Shown here piece after piece: positions 36,109-46,199 of a DNA stretch of 64,000 nt. The DNA lies in NCBI RefSeq assembly GCF_000744935.1, contig NZ_JQMW01000009.1, positions 1,264,417 through 1,328,416 of the forward strand. The letters run 5' to 3'. Position 1 is the stretch's first letter. Each line of letters starts with the position of its first letter. The translations under genes were made by a program, and so were the position numbers. The notes beneath the pieces were generated by a model. The model did not search any database. It was not told where the DNA came from and was given only the letters and a program-made list of their open reading frames with translations. The DNA is from Clostridium sp. KNHs214 (lineage in GTDB: Bacteria; Bacillota; Clostridia; Clostridiales; Clostridiaceae).

Positions 36109-38799
36109 CTAATGCTTTTTTGCAAAAAGTTTTTGAAACTTCCTAACTGTAATTCTTCCCTTACGTTTTATCACATTCTTAACAACCACTGGTTTTAACT
36201 TTTCTAATGGTACACTTTCATTGTCATACTTTCTAACAAGTGAGACAGCATCAAATTTACACTTAGTTGTACATTGACCACATCCTACGCACATAAATTC
36301 ATCTACAATTGCAGCACCACAACCAAGGCAACGACTAGTTTCCTTTTTCACCTGTTCTTCTGTAAATGTAGCACGTACATCTTTAAATGACTCTTTTGCA
36401 TTTACTCCATTTATATGTCCTGGTCTTTGTCTTTGGGTGTTATCATATCCTCCAATTTCAACACTACTCTTATCTAATTCATGATACTCTCTTCTATCAC
36501 GACCATTAATTAAACTTTGTCCTGGCTGAACAAACCGATGAATTGAAATTGCCCCCTGCTTACCTGCAGCAATAGCATCTATAGCAAATCTTGGGCCAGT
36601 ATATGAATCACCACCAGCAAATATATCAGCTTCCCCAGTTTGATAAGTAAATGGATCAGCTTTTATTGTTTTATTTGGATTTAATTCTACCTTGCTACCT
36701 ACAAGTATATTGCCCCAATCAATTGATTGACCTACTGAAAGTAGTACATAGTCTGCTTTAACAAATTTAACTTCTTTTTCATCATAAGTAGGATTAAATC
36801 TTTTATTTTCATCAAATACAGAAAGGCATTTCTTAAACTCCACTCCAACGACCCTACCATTTTCAGTAACAATACGTTTAGGTCCCCAAGAATTATTTAT
36901 GCCAATATCTTCTAACATGGCCTCTTCAATTTCTTCCTCAAGAGCTGGCATCTCATCACGACTTTCAAGACAGAACATATGAACTTTTGCGGCTCCTACT
37001 CTTGTAGCGTTTCTTGCCACATCAATAGCAACATTACCGCCACCGATTACAATTACATTCCCCTTAAGATTTATATCTTCTCCCAAGTTTACATTACGTA
37101 CAAAATCAACGCCTGAAATAACTCCCTCAGCATCCTCTCCTTCTACGCCAATTTTTCTCCCTGCCTGAGCACCAATTGCAAGATAAAAAGCTTTGTATCC
37201 CTGTTCTCTTAAATCATTAAGAGTAACATCTTTTCCAACTTCAACGCCTGTTTTAAACTCAACGCCTAATTCTCTTAAAATGTCAATTTCTGCATTAACT
37301 ACTTCTTTTTCAAGTCTAAAAGATGGGATTCCTAGTGTTAACATGCCACCAAGAGCCTTTTGCTTTTCAAATACCGTTACTTTATATCCATCAATAGCTA
37401 AATAATAAGCACAGGAAAGTCCAGCTGGTCCCCCACCAACAATAGCAATTTTCTTTCCATAATCATGTCTCTTTTTTGGCACATAACGATTTTTCATATT
37501 TAAATCCTGTTCTGCAATGAATTTCTTAATTTCATCTATAGCAATTGGATCATCAATGTCTCCTCTAGTACAAGCAGATTCACATTTTCTAGGACAAATA
37601 CGTCCACATACTGCTGGAAACGGATTTTCTTTCTTAATTAGTTCTAACGCATCTGTATATCTTCCTTGAGATGCTAGTTTAATATATCCTTGTACAGCAA
37701 TATGTGCAGGACATGCAGTTTTACATGGACTTGTACCTGTGTCAACAACATTCTTTCTATTAATTCTATAATCTACATTCCATTTATCAGGACCCCACTC
37801 TGCATTACGTGGAGTTTCCTCTCTCACTATTGCTTCAACAACAGGTTTGCTAGAACAAAGCTTTTGCCCCAACTGTATAGCATTTACTGGACAATTTGCA
37901 ACACATTCACCGCAAGCAACACATTTATCCTTATCCACATGAGAAACATAGTTAGAACGAACCATATCAGCATTTGTAAACATTGAAGCTCCCCTTAATG
38001 AAAGACATGAACATCCACAGCAATTACAAATGGCATGAGTTTTTCCTGAACCATCTAAGTTTGGTATCTGATGCATTAAACCATTTTCTTCTGCTCTTTC
38101 TATAATTTCAAAAGCTTCTTCACGAGTAATCTTTCTACCTCTTCCTGTACGAATATAATATTCAGCAGCATGACCTAGTTGAATACACATATCCTCTTTT
38201 AGGTGACCACAACCCTCACCCATAAGTTCTCTTGCAGTACGACAAGCACAATCGGAAACTGAGAAAATTTCATTTTCATTAAGGTACTTTGATATTTCCT
38301 CATAGGATGCTCTTCTTGTTTCCCCATTTATAGAAGTTTCTATTGGGATGACACGCATAAGACCAACTCCTGGTGGAAAACTACCTGTTGACCTCGGTCC
38401 ATTTTCTATGCCATATGCATCGAAGGATTCAGCAATTTGAGGGTATTTATAAGCATATTTTCTATTATTAACCATCATCTCCATAATACCTGGTACCCAT
38501 GTTTCATACCAAAATTTATCTTCTCCATTGATAGTGTTAACAAAGCAAACACCTATATCTGCCAGTTCTAATAAAAGTTCTTTTGTTCTTTTAACACTTT
38601 TTCCGCATAAAGGTGCAACCTCTTCTGCTGTAACTTTTTTTCTAAGGGTCATACAAAGCAAAACTTCTGCCATTTCATCTGTAACAACAGGTTCAAGAAT
38701 TCTATAACGTGCGTCATTCTCTGTAAACCAACCTCTAGATCCAGGCTTATTGCCACTAACTTGATTTGCAAATCGAAGCACCTTTTGTTTTACTGCCAT
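36109..38799 (-). CDS. Large FAD/Fe-S oxidoreductase (GltD-like core)
   Basis: 896 residues from the ATG at 38799 (the upstream ATG is too close to GGGAGG). N-terminal helical/winged region (about 1-110). Then a cysteine-rich region (DCACRTAR, CGHLKEDMC, ICNCCGCSC, about 185-265). Then an 8-Fe ferredoxin-type motif CVACGECVANCPVNA. Then a GltD-like segment with ACPAH, the FAD motif IVGGGPAGLSCAYY and NAD(P) motif VIGGGNVAIDVA. A second motif CVGCGQCTTKCKFDAV lies near the C-terminus. It probably moves electrons between NAD(P)H and ferredoxin. It sits between hypB and hypA. Partner and substrate unknown. Confidence 0.82.
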   Translation of the reverse strand: MAVKQKVLRFANQVSGNKPGSRGWFTENDARYRILEPVVTDEMAEVLLCMTLRKKVTAEEVAPLCGKSVKRTKELLLELADIGVCFVNTINGEDKFWYETWVPGIMEMMVNNRKYAYKYPQIAESFDAYGIENGPRSTGSFPPGVGLMRVIPIETSINGETRRASYEEISKYLNENEIFSVSDCACRTARELMGEGCGHLKEDMCIQLGHAAEYYIRTGRGRKITREEAFEIIERAEENGLMHQIPNLDGSGKTHAICNCCGCSCLSLRGASMFTNADMVRSNYVSHVDKDKCVACGECVANCPVNAIQLGQKLCSSKPVVEAIVREETPRNAEWGPDKWNVDYRINRKNVVDTGTSPCKTACPAHIAVQGYIKLASQGRYTDALELIKKENPFPAVCGRICPRKCESACTRGDIDDPIAIDEIKKFIAEQDLNMKNRYVPKKRHDYGKKIAIVGGGPAGLSCAYYLAIDGYKVTVFEKQKALGGMLTLGIPSFRLEKEVVNAEIDILRELGVEFKTGVEVGKDVTLNDLREQGYKAFYLAIGAQAGRKIGVEGEDAEGVISGVDFVRNVNLGEDINLKGNVIVIGGGNVAIDVARNATRVGAAKVHMFCLESRDEMPALEEEIEEAMLEDIGINNSWGPKRIVTENGRVVGVEFKKCLSVFDENKRFNPTYDEKEVKFVKADYVLLSVGQSIDWGNILVGSKVELNPNKTIKADPFTYQTGEADIFAGGDSYTGPRFAIDAIAAGKQGAISIHRFVQPGQSLINGRDRREYHELDKSSVEIGGYDNTQRQRPGHINGVNAKESFKDVRATFTEEQVKKETSRCLGCGAAIVDEFMCVGCGQCTTKCKFDAVSLVRKYDNESVPLEKLKPVVVKNVIKRKGRITVRKFQKLFAKKH

Positions 38800-38832
38800 A
38801 TTCATTACCTCCCAAAAATAAATTTCCTGTAA

Positions 38833-39504
38833 TTATCGTTCACTCCATATTTTAACTTCATTACGTAACCAATTTGTCCATTCTTCTATGCCTTCACCTG
38901 TCTTTGCAGAAATTGGAATAATCTTAATATCTGGATTTAATTTTTTTACTCTCTCCTTGCATGCTTCTAAATCAAAATCAAAATAGTCTAATGTGTCAAT
39001 TTTATTGATTAATAGAACATCACAAATAGAAAACATCAAAGGATATTTTAATGGCTTATCATCACCTTCAGGAACACTTAATATCATTGCATTTTTTGAT
39101 GATCCCGTATCGAATTCTGCGGGACAGACTAAATTCCCTACATTCTCTAAAATTGCAAAATCAATTTCTTCAGTACCTAATGCACGTAATCCTTGTCTAG
39201 TCATATCTGCATCCAGATGACACATCCCACCTGTATGCAATTGAATAACCTTTGCGCCAGTTTGAGAAATAGTATTGGCATCCACATCTGAATCAATATC
39301 CGCCTCCATAACTCCTATTTTCATTTCATCTTTTAAAACATTGATGGTTTTCGTGAGAGTGCTGGTCTTACCAGAGCCTGGAGATGACATTAAATTTAGC
39401 AAAAATGTTTTTTCCTTCTTTAATTCTTTTCTAAGCAAATCAGCATCACGGTTATTGTCATCAAAAACACTTTGCTTAATTTCAATAACCTTATAAGTAT
39501 TCAT
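38833..39504 (-). CDS. hypB: Hydrogenase nickel-incorporation GTPase HypB
   Basis: 223 residues. P-loop MSSPGSGKTSTLTKT (about 39), MEADIDSDVDANTI, the metal site GGMCHLDADM (about 92), and the guanine motif INKID near 165. N-terminal His-rich nickel store is absent. First gene of the operon with the large oxidoreductase and hypA; divergent from a FadR-type regulator. No hydrogenase structural gene is in the window. Confidence 0.93.
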   Translation of the reverse strand: MNTYKVIEIKQSVFDDNNRDADLLRKELKKEKTFLLNLMSSPGSGKTSTLTKTINVLKDEMKIGVMEADIDSDVDANTISQTGAKVIQLHTGGMCHLDADMTRQGLRALGTEEIDFAILENVGNLVCPAEFDTGSSKNAMILSVPEGDDKPLKYPLMFSICDVLLINKIDTLDYFDFDLEACKERVKKLNPDIKIIPISAKTGEGIEEWTNWLRNEVKIWSER

Positions 39505-39775
39505 AATATATCTTCCCCCTATTTCTATCCCTTATTTTATTCTATTTTGCTTATGTATGACTTATGAATTCTACATCACATTATTTTATTTTGTGGTCAT
39601 ACCAAGCTTGTCTAAATTTTAACATTATATGTATCAAAAATCAATATTTTCTGACAAAGTTAAAAATTCATGTAAAATTACTATACTTCATCTACTAATC
39701 AATTGACTTTTTTTGTAGATTTCTCTACAATAGTCTTGTGCTCTTGGTTAGACCAATACAAAGGATGTGTTAAAA

Positions 39776-40483
39776 ATGTCTTTACGTAAAATAGTGCCTC
39801 CTACAATGAAAGAACTTTTTATTAAAGAAATTGAAGGAAAAATATTATCTGGAGAATGGAAAATTGGCGATCGATTGCCTACTGAACGAGAAATGGCGAA
39901 AAAAACTAATGTGAGTCGAACTGTTATTAATTCAGGTCTCTACGAGCTTGCTCAAAACGGATTTGTTGAAATCATACCGAGAAAGGGCGTTTTTGTTGGG
40001 GATTATATTAGAAACGGCCAATTAAATACACTTTTGTCAATCATCAACTTCAACGGAGGAAAATTTGACAAAAAAACCTTTGACTCATTAACATCATACC
40101 GCATACATTTTGATTGTGAGTGTGCATATTTAGCAGCTCAAAACCGTACAGATGATGACTTAAAACTTATGCGTTCCATTTATAAAAAAGCTCTTGAAAC
40201 TACCGATAATACAGAAATTTTTCAATTAAAATTTGAATTTCTTCATGCTATATATTGTGCTACAGGTAATAATATATACCCATTAGTATGTAATTCTTTC
40301 AAAAAACTGTGCATTACCTTTAATGAAATAATATATAGGATTTTTGGCTGCGAACCCATTACTTACATGAGTAAATTAATAGATGCCATTGAAAAAAAAG
40401 AAGCAGATGAAGCTCGAAGAATAATGTATGAATTTTTAACTGAGCGCATTGATGATCTGAAACAAGTATACTTTAAAGATTGA
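39776..40483 (+). CDS. GntR-family regulator (FadR-type)
   Basis: 235 residues from the ATG at 39776; a GTG at 39767 lies only one base after AGGA. N-terminal winged HTH (about 10-75, KKTNVSRTVINSGLYELAQ) and a helical FCD-type C-terminal domain. Divergent from hypB across about 260 bases, so it is the best candidate regulator of the hypB-oxidoreductase-hypA operon (inference). Confidence 0.85.
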   Translation: MSLRKIVPPTMKELFIKEIEGKILSGEWKIGDRLPTEREMAKKTNVSRTVINSGLYELAQNGFVEIIPRKGVFVGDYIRNGQLNTLLSIINFNGGKFDKKTFDSLTSYRIHFDCECAYLAAQNRTDDDLKLMRSIYKKALETTDNTEIFQLKFEFLHAIYCATGNNIYPLVCNSFKKLCITFNEIIYRIFGCEPITYMSKLIDAIEKKEADEARRIMYEFLTERIDDLKQVYFKD

Positions 40484-40512
40484 TTTAGATATAGCAATAT
40501 TTCTAAATACTA

Positions 40513-40558
40513 TAAGCGGTAAATATACAGTCACATAGACAAATATATTTACCGCTTA
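40513..40558. terminator. Bidirectional terminator
   Basis: Perfect 15-bp stem TAAGCGGTAAATATA / TATATTTACCGCTTA between the convergent FadR-type gene and protease pseudogene. Confidence 0.85.
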
Positions 40559-40591
40559 ATTTATAGTTATATTGATATTAAACATCTATTT

Positions 40592-41770
40592 TCAATTAAA
40601 AGCACTTAAATCAAAGGTTGCATTCACCCATTGTTTATTTGAACTGCCAGTTATACCATGTCCTGGATTTCTTCTTTTTATTTCTTCTGGGGTTTCATTA
40701 TCCCTAACCCACTGATCTACAGTGTCAGTAGTTAAATTCCCCTTTACAGAAATCCAATCATTAGTACCTAATTCCTTTACTTGAACTGAAGCAAAATCAA
40801 AGCCTGGATCTATATTATACCAAGTTCTGAAACTTAATTCAGCTTTATCTTTTCCTACTAATTCCATAGGCTTTTTGGTTGTCATATAATTTTCTAAGTT
40901 ATCCCCTTTACCACTAAAATAGCAGTACTTACCTTCTGGTGGGGTTACAACTCTTTCATCATTATATTCCGATAAACTAATTCTTATAGTATCATTGTTT
41001 TGTCCCTTGATACTAGCTTGATCTAACACTACATCAATACCATTCTCATTTATATTTTCTAAATTTAAAACCTTAGAGTTTTGCCAATTAGCTATTTTAC
41101 CTGGCTTTGTAAAATCCTTTTGCAAAAATTCCCTGCAATAGGCACCATAGCTAGCTGGTTCAGAGCCTCTAGGGTCTCCTGCATAACTTCCTCCCATTAT
41201 AGACCAATTTTCCACTGGAGGCTCATTAGTTCCATATAAATCTGGAAGTCCAAGAACATGTCCAAATTCATGATTAAATAAATCTACTGGTAAGTCCTCT
41301 AATTTAAACTCTTTTCCACTTCTATCTTTTACTGTAGGATTCTTAGCAGCTATAGCTTGTTTATTTTGTGCACTTAGTTTGTCCATATCTTCCCCAAAAA
41401 TATTAAATCCCCATCTGAATGGCCATATAGCATCTTCTCCTAAAGATCCTCCACCCCACTACCTTCGTTTGAGCCATATTCTTTTGCATTATTATCGGCT
41501 GTATACCACCCTACAACTTTTCCCTTAAATTCATAGGTTCCACCAGATTCTTCTTTAAAGAATTTATTTACTGTAATGTGCTTATTTCCATCTGAAGTTT
41601 CATAATATTCATCTCCAAAGAAAAGGTTTTCATAAAATTCATCAGTAGTTTCTGCCCCCTTAAAATTATTGATTCTAAAATTCTTTTCCCTTTTATCTAA
41701 GTCTGTATATTTATAGTCAGGAAAATCAATTAAAATAACTAATGGTTTTGATGTGAATTTTTTTCAAATA
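40592..41770 (-). pseudogene. M6-family metalloprotease (immune inhibitor A-like), frameshifted and 5'-truncated
   Basis: The zinc motif HEFGHVLGLPDLYG and the C-terminal region of an immune inhibitor A-like peptidase are intact in the frame 41386-40592. Upstream, codons from about 41770 continue the protein (KPLVILIDFPDYKYTD, EESGGTYEFKGKVVGWYT) in another frame. Near 41455 a run of four G, where five are needed, shifts the frame and brings a TAG. Signal peptide and propeptide are missing. The internal ATG at 41386 has no good ribosome site. The secreted protease is dead. Confidence 0.85.
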
Positions 41771-41916
41771 TTTTCCGTATACACTTTTTCGACATTACAC
41801 GTATAAAATCAATTACTTAAGTACCATTGAATGTATTAAGTTGTTTTCATATACATATATTTATTTAATTTATAAATAATCTATATAAAACTTCGTATAA
41901 AATTTGTAAAAATACA

Positions 41917-41945
41917 GAAGACATAAACCTACATTTTATGTCTTC
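41917..41945 (-). terminator. Hairpin terminator downstream of XRE gene
   Basis: GAAGACATAAA / TTTATGTCTTC stem, with TTTTTAC on the minus strand. About 190 bases beyond the XRE stop; may serve the 42135-42750 pair. Confidence 0.6.
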
Positions 41946-42134
41946 ACTTTCTTATATGCACTATATGGAGAATACATTACCATAATGAAGAAATAATAAT
42001 GCACATTTCTACAGATAATGCATCTATGAAAAAATTTGGGACTTTATCAAATGGCGGGGAATGTATCATAAATAAAATTGCTACTTAAGCTGTTTTACTT
42101 TTAGCAGGAAGATCTATATTTAGTTATGATTTAC
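41946..42134. other. Spacer with a short plus-strand frame
   Basis: A plus-strand frame near 41997-42088 would encode about 29 residues (MHISTDNASMKKFGTLSNGG and on). No ribosome site and no match that I recognise. Reported as spacer only. Confidence 0.25.
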
Positions 42135-42338
42135 TTACTCTATAAATTCAAACAATTTGTCTACACTGGTATTAAAAATTTTAGCAATATCCATAGCAAG
42201 TTTTAAAGAAGGATTATATTTGCCATTCTCAAGATGCACAATAGTTTCTCGTCTAACACCTACTAAATCAGCCAATTGGCTTTGCTTCATATTTGCCTTT
42301 TCTCTAAATTCCTTTATATTAGTTTTTAAAATAGTCAT
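42135..42338 (-). CDS. Small XRE-family HTH regulator
   Basis: 67 residues, entirely an XRE helix-turn-helix ([22 protein letters not shown]). Coupled to the upstream 137-residue membrane protein (2-base gap). Pairs of this type, a small HTH and a membrane protein, are common in Firmicutes; many are autoregulated. The gene pair is preceded by a strong dyad at 42757-42810. Confidence 0.85.
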   Translation of the reverse strand: MTILKTNIKEFREKANMKQSQLADLVGVRRETIVHLENGKYNPSLKLAMDIAKIFNTSVDKLFEFIE

Positions 42339-42339
42339 T

Positions 42340-42750
42340 TTATAATCCTTTCCTATTGTAATAATAAAACAAACTTGCTTTAAGAGTAGTAATTATAAAT
42401 AGTAAAATCAATATTAATAACCCTATAACATCTCTTGTAACGTTAACATTACTATACATAGGTGCTGCAACAAGAATAGCCAGTAAGAATAATCCTATAT
42501 TAACAACAACTAGAACAATGTTATTTACTCTATATAAAATTTTTTCTGCCAATTCATCCACTTTTTCTTGTTTTATAAATCCAGTAAGACCGTATAAAAC
42601 TAACACAGAATAATAAATCTTTGAAATAATGTTGTGATATTGGTTAAATCCAAAGTTGTCTCTACTCACAATATATAAAACAAGTATTAAAAATACTACT
42701 AATGATTTAAAAAACAGCTGGTTTGCTAGTTTAATTTTATTTGTCCTCAT
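42340..42750 (-). CDS. Membrane protein of unknown function, paired with XRE regulator
   Basis: 136 residues from the ATG at 42750, which follows GGAGGTCTTGAC; an earlier in-frame ATG at 42786 would place the ribosome site inside the gene. Four hydrophobic segments and little else. Probably co-transcribed with the XRE gene. Unrecognised family, similar in design to small integral proteins linked to HTH regulators. Confidence 0.7.
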   Translation of the reverse strand: MRTNKIKLANQLFFKSLVVFLILVLYIVSRDNFGFNQYHNIISKIYYSVLVLYGLTGFIKQEKVDELAEKILYRVNNIVLVVVNIGLFLLAILVAAPMYSNVNVTRDVIGLLILILLFIITTLKASLFYYYNRKGL

Positions 42751-42756
42751 GTCAAG

Positions 42757-42810
42757 ACCTCCATGTGATATATTTATAACTTTCATATTATAAATATATC
42801 ACATGGAGGT
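42757..42810. promoter_or_regulatory. 22-bp perfect inverted repeat covering the ribosome site
   Basis: Arms at 42757-42778 and 42789-42810 are perfectly complementary over 22 bases with a 10-base loop. One arm contains the GGAGG ribosome site of the 42340-42750 gene (minus strand) and the other its complement. In a transcript from upstream, the hairpin would hide the site. It could instead be an XRE operator. Confidence 0.75.
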
Positions 42811-42975
42811 TTGAATGTCAATTTAATTAGAAAATATATTTTTACAATTTATATCATAAAATTCATACCAACTCGAAAAATAATCTTTATTCAAAGGATA
42901 ACTTGATGAATTTTTAATTACAATTTCAAAATTGTAAAACTTATTTTTAACCGCTTATTTTTAGAAAATAAATAT

Positions 42976-44091
42976 CTAAATGCACTTTCTATTAATAGCA
43001 ACAACTAGTGCTGTAGCAGCTATTATAAATACCATTAAAATCTCCAGTATGATTGCATAAGGTTCCCATATTCCAAAATTGAGAGAAAATCCACACAAAC
43101 TTGCTGATATATGAGAGCTCGCCATAGGGATTGCATTTAGTATATAATTCATAAAACTTGTTGAAGATGACACAATTTTGCTTCCCACCATATAAAATAT
43201 ACTTAAACTGACACCTGAAGCTATAGCTATGGTGGTTTTCTTTGTCTTTAAAGATATATATCCCATTAAAATTGATAAAGCAAGGATTCCAATGATTTCT
43301 GCTAATGCCGCTATCATGATAGCTTCCCCTATAGAAAGATTGCCAAAAGAAAATAATGAAAGCATCTTATAGCTAGTCTTTAACGTTTTAAATCCTACCG
43401 CAGAACCGATTATTCCTACTGTTCCTAAAATGGTAATTAGCGTCAATAATACTCCATAAAAAATTACCGGTAAAGTTCTAACCATCATATTTTTCTTACA
43501 TCCTTTGGTGGTTCTAATAATTTCTATGCTCTCATCTTCAAAGCTGTCAGAATAGGTTCCTGAAGCAAAAAATGTCACTAAAAACATAGTAACTATAAAA
43601 AGTAACTTCATATTTTGAAAGACATCATAGTAAAAATAATGTCCAGGATATTGTGCAAATGGCGTTTTAATTTTGGTTAAATTGTTCATGGCAATTTGTT
43701 GCTCTGATGCTGGAAGTCTTTTAATTAATTCCTTAAATTTATTTCTCCAACAATCATAAAATTCTGTAGCATATTTATCAGGATAGTCCTCTATCTTATT
43801 CTCTTTATAAAGAATCCCTGGATAATCCTTAACAAGATTATCGATTACCCAAATTTGTGATTGGTAATAGTAGCTTTTAGATTTTTCATCTCGCACTTTC
43901 TTTAAAGCTGAATAAAGATTTTTCTCTGTAATATTTCCTTCATAGGAGTTCTGCTTTTTTAAATCATTAATATAATCCTTTTGATCATTTACTGTTATAA
44001 AATTCAAACCTATAGTTATAATAAAAATAACCAGTATAGATAATAATACATTTTTTGTATATAAACGACGTTTCATTTCCAATAAGATCAT
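42976..44091 (-). CDS. ABC-2 type transporter permease
   Basis: 371 residues from the ATG at 44091; the longer in-frame start at 44112 overlaps the previous gene. An N-terminal membrane segment, an extracellular loop of about 130 residues, then five or more membrane segments. This is the layout of large-loop ABC-2 permeases of the peptide-antibiotic detoxification kind. Last of three genes with the ATPase at 45313-46179 and a second permease. Substrate unknown. Confidence 0.75.
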   Translation of the reverse strand: MILLEMKRRLYTKNVLLSILVIFIITIGLNFITVNDQKDYINDLKKQNSYEGNITEKNLYSALKKVRDEKSKSYYYQSQIWVIDNLVKDYPGILYKENKIEDYPDKYATEFYDCWRNKFKELIKRLPASEQQIAMNNLTKIKTPFAQYPGHYFYYDVFQNMKLLFIVTMFLVTFFASGTYSDSFEDESIEIIRTTKGCKKNMMVRTLPVIFYGVLLTLITILGTVGIIGSAVGFKTLKTSYKMLSLFSFGNLSIGEAIMIAALAEIIGILALSILMGYISLKTKKTTIAIASGVSLSIFYMVGSKIVSSSTSFMNYILNAIPMASSHISASLCGFSLNFGIWEPYAIILEILMVFIIAATALVVAINRKCI

Positions 44092-44098
44092 GAATTTA

Positions 44099-45313
44099 TT
44101 ACCTCCTAACATAATTCCATGAAGCCATTATCAAACTTATAAAAAGTATCAATAAACTGATAACTGAACAAAATTTAAAATAGAAAAATGCCTTTCCAAA
44201 TATAGAAACTACAGGTACTTTAAATTTCATAATGTCAGAAAATGAAAATACCAAACTACCTGGTAAAACTAATTTTATTACCCTCAATATTAGATTGTTT
44301 AAATCTCTGCCAACACATAATAAAAATCCACTTACAATAACTAGTACACTAATACTCATTGCTGTTGATTTTTTCTTAACTTTAGAAGAAATAAAAATTG
44401 CAAATGAACAAAATGTAAGTGTCCCAATAAATCCCACCAAGATCATGCTTTTTATTAAATCACTTAAATTATAAGGTAAAATAGTTGTTGATAACTGAGC
44501 TGATGTTTTAAGAGCATTTGCTGGAAGATAGTGCTTTAAAATTCCTATATATGTTCCCATTCCAAGCACGTACATAGAAAATCCCATAATAATTGGTATA
44601 AAAAGTTTAGCAAACACTAATTTCTTTCTCCCACATTTTGTTGAAGATATAATTTCATCTAATTCACATTCTTTATCCTTAGCAATAATTCCACTAGAAA
44701 AAAAGCCCATAATTATTAAAAGTACAAAAGTAAATAATTGAATATGTGAAATGCCATCTTCCCATACTTCATAACCAGAATAGTAAGTATAAGGTTTTTC
44801 TACCTGATTCCACATTTTATAAGCTAATTCTTTTTCAGATTGATTCTTTGTGTTTTTAGAAATAAGCTCTTGATAATATAAGTCTTCATTTTCATAAAAA
44901 TGAGAACCAAAATCCACAGGGAATTTTTCACATTCTAGATTAGCATCTCCTGATATTTTTTTAAGTTTATAATTTTGCATAACCAATGTATCTGCATAAA
45001 CTGCCAATTTTAATAAATCGTCATTCATTATAATCTTATCTTCTTTATTTTTCGAATTCAAAAAAACTTCTCCACTTTTTTGAAAATTTTTCTCAAGCAT
45101 TTTACCAGCATATACATTTCTATCCTTAGCTGCAGCTTTTATTGCCGACATTCCTTTAAGTCCCTTATAGCAGCCAGTCATCATGAATCCTTCTGTTGCT
45201 CCTCCTATAATAAACCATGCCCATAGTATTGCTAAAATAATAGAAACCAGAAGGTAAGATATGAATCTCTTCCCGCCCATTTGACGTTTTAGCTCAGAAA
45301 TAAATAAATCCAT
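44099..45313 (-). CDS. ABC-2 type transporter permease
   Basis: 404 residues with the same layout as the next permease: one N-terminal membrane segment, a large soluble loop (about 35-190) and five or six C-terminal segments. It begins at the stop of the ATPase gene (TAATG) and ends just before the next gene, so the three are tightly coupled. The loops of the two permeases probably form the outer gate. Confidence 0.75.
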   Translation of the reverse strand: MDLFISELKRQMGGKRFISYLLVSIILAILWAWFIIGGATEGFMMTGCYKGLKGMSAIKAAAKDRNVYAGKMLEKNFQKSGEVFLNSKNKEDKIIMNDDLLKLAVYADTLVMQNYKLKKISGDANLECEKFPVDFGSHFYENEDLYYQELISKNTKNQSEKELAYKMWNQVEKPYTYYSGYEVWEDGISHIQLFTFVLLIIMGFFSSGIIAKDKECELDEIISSTKCGRKKLVFAKLFIPIIMGFSMYVLGMGTYIGILKHYLPANALKTSAQLSTTILPYNLSDLIKSMILVGFIGTLTFCSFAIFISSKVKKKSTAMSISVLVIVSGFLLCVGRDLNNLILRVIKLVLPGSLVFSFSDIMKFKVPVVSIFGKAFFYFKFCSVISLLILFISLIMASWNYVRR

Positions 45314-46179
45314 TATTTAGCCTCCTTTACCTTTGAAAGATAGAAATCATTCAAATTAGGTTTCACCTGCTTACTGTTTCTCAGTGGTAATTTTGCAACA
45401 TATCGAATAGTCACTAATCCATTCCCTTCATTACGAAAGTTCATGATACGATATTGTTGTTCTATATTATACATTTCGCTCTCTTGTATAGCTGTTTCAA
45501 AAACCATACCATCAATAGAATTAATTAATGTGCGACTTTCTCCCGATTCAATAATTGCTCCTTTCTCCATGAGTATGAGATAGTTTGCAATAAACTCTAT
45601 ATCCGATACAATATGAGTGGAAAGAATAATTATTTTCTCCTTACTAATGGTTGTTAAATAATGGCGAAAATTTCTTCTCTCCTCAATGTCCAAACCTGCT
45701 GTAGGCTCATCCACAATTAATATATCTGGATTATTGATCATAGCTTGACAAATACCTACTCTCCTTTTCATGCCACCAGAAAGCTCATCTACTTTTTTGT
45801 GTTTTACATCAGATAAATTAAATTGTTTCAATAACTCTGTAATGCATGTACGTCTTGTAGCTTTATCAATATCCTTTAGAACACCTATATAGTTTAGAAA
45901 GTCTTCTACACTTTGATTCTTATCATATCCAAAATGTTGAGGTAAATATCCTATCCTTCCTAAATACTCCGCTCCTAAACTAGAGATTTTATTATTGCCA
46001 AAACAAATTTCCCCTTCACTAGGTTTTAAATTTCCTACCATCATTCTCATCAAAGTTGTTTTTCCAGCACCATTTGGTCCTAAAAGCCCCCATATACCTG
46101 GAATAAAATTCAAACTAACATCTTTTACTGCCTTTAAATCTTTAAATTTTTTTGTTACCTTATCAATCCTTAATTCCAT
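45313..46179 (-). CDS. ABC transporter ATP-binding protein
   Basis: 288 residues. Walker A GLLGPNGAGKTTLMRM (about 31), signature ELSGGMKRRVGICQ, Walker B ILIVDEPTAGLD and the histidine switch STHIVSD. C-terminal extension of about 70 residues. Energises the two following permeases. It follows a VanS/VanR-like two-component system and a terminator-like hairpin that now holds element B copy 5. Confidence 0.9.
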   Translation of the reverse strand: MELRIDKVTKKFKDLKAVKDVSLNFIPGIWGLLGPNGAGKTTLMRMMVGNLKPSEGEICFGNNKISSLGAEYLGRIGYLPQHFGYDKNQSVEDFLNYIGVLKDIDKATRRTCITELLKQFNLSDVKHKKVDELSGGMKRRVGICQAMINNPDILIVDEPTAGLDIEERRNFRHYLTTISKEKIIILSTHIVSDIEFIANYLILMEKGAIIESGESRTLINSIDGMVFETAIQESEMYNIEQQYRIMNFRNEGNGLVTIRYVAKLPLRNSKQVKPNLNDFYLSKVKEAK

Positions 46180-46199
46180 TTTCAGCCCTCCCTAAAAAA

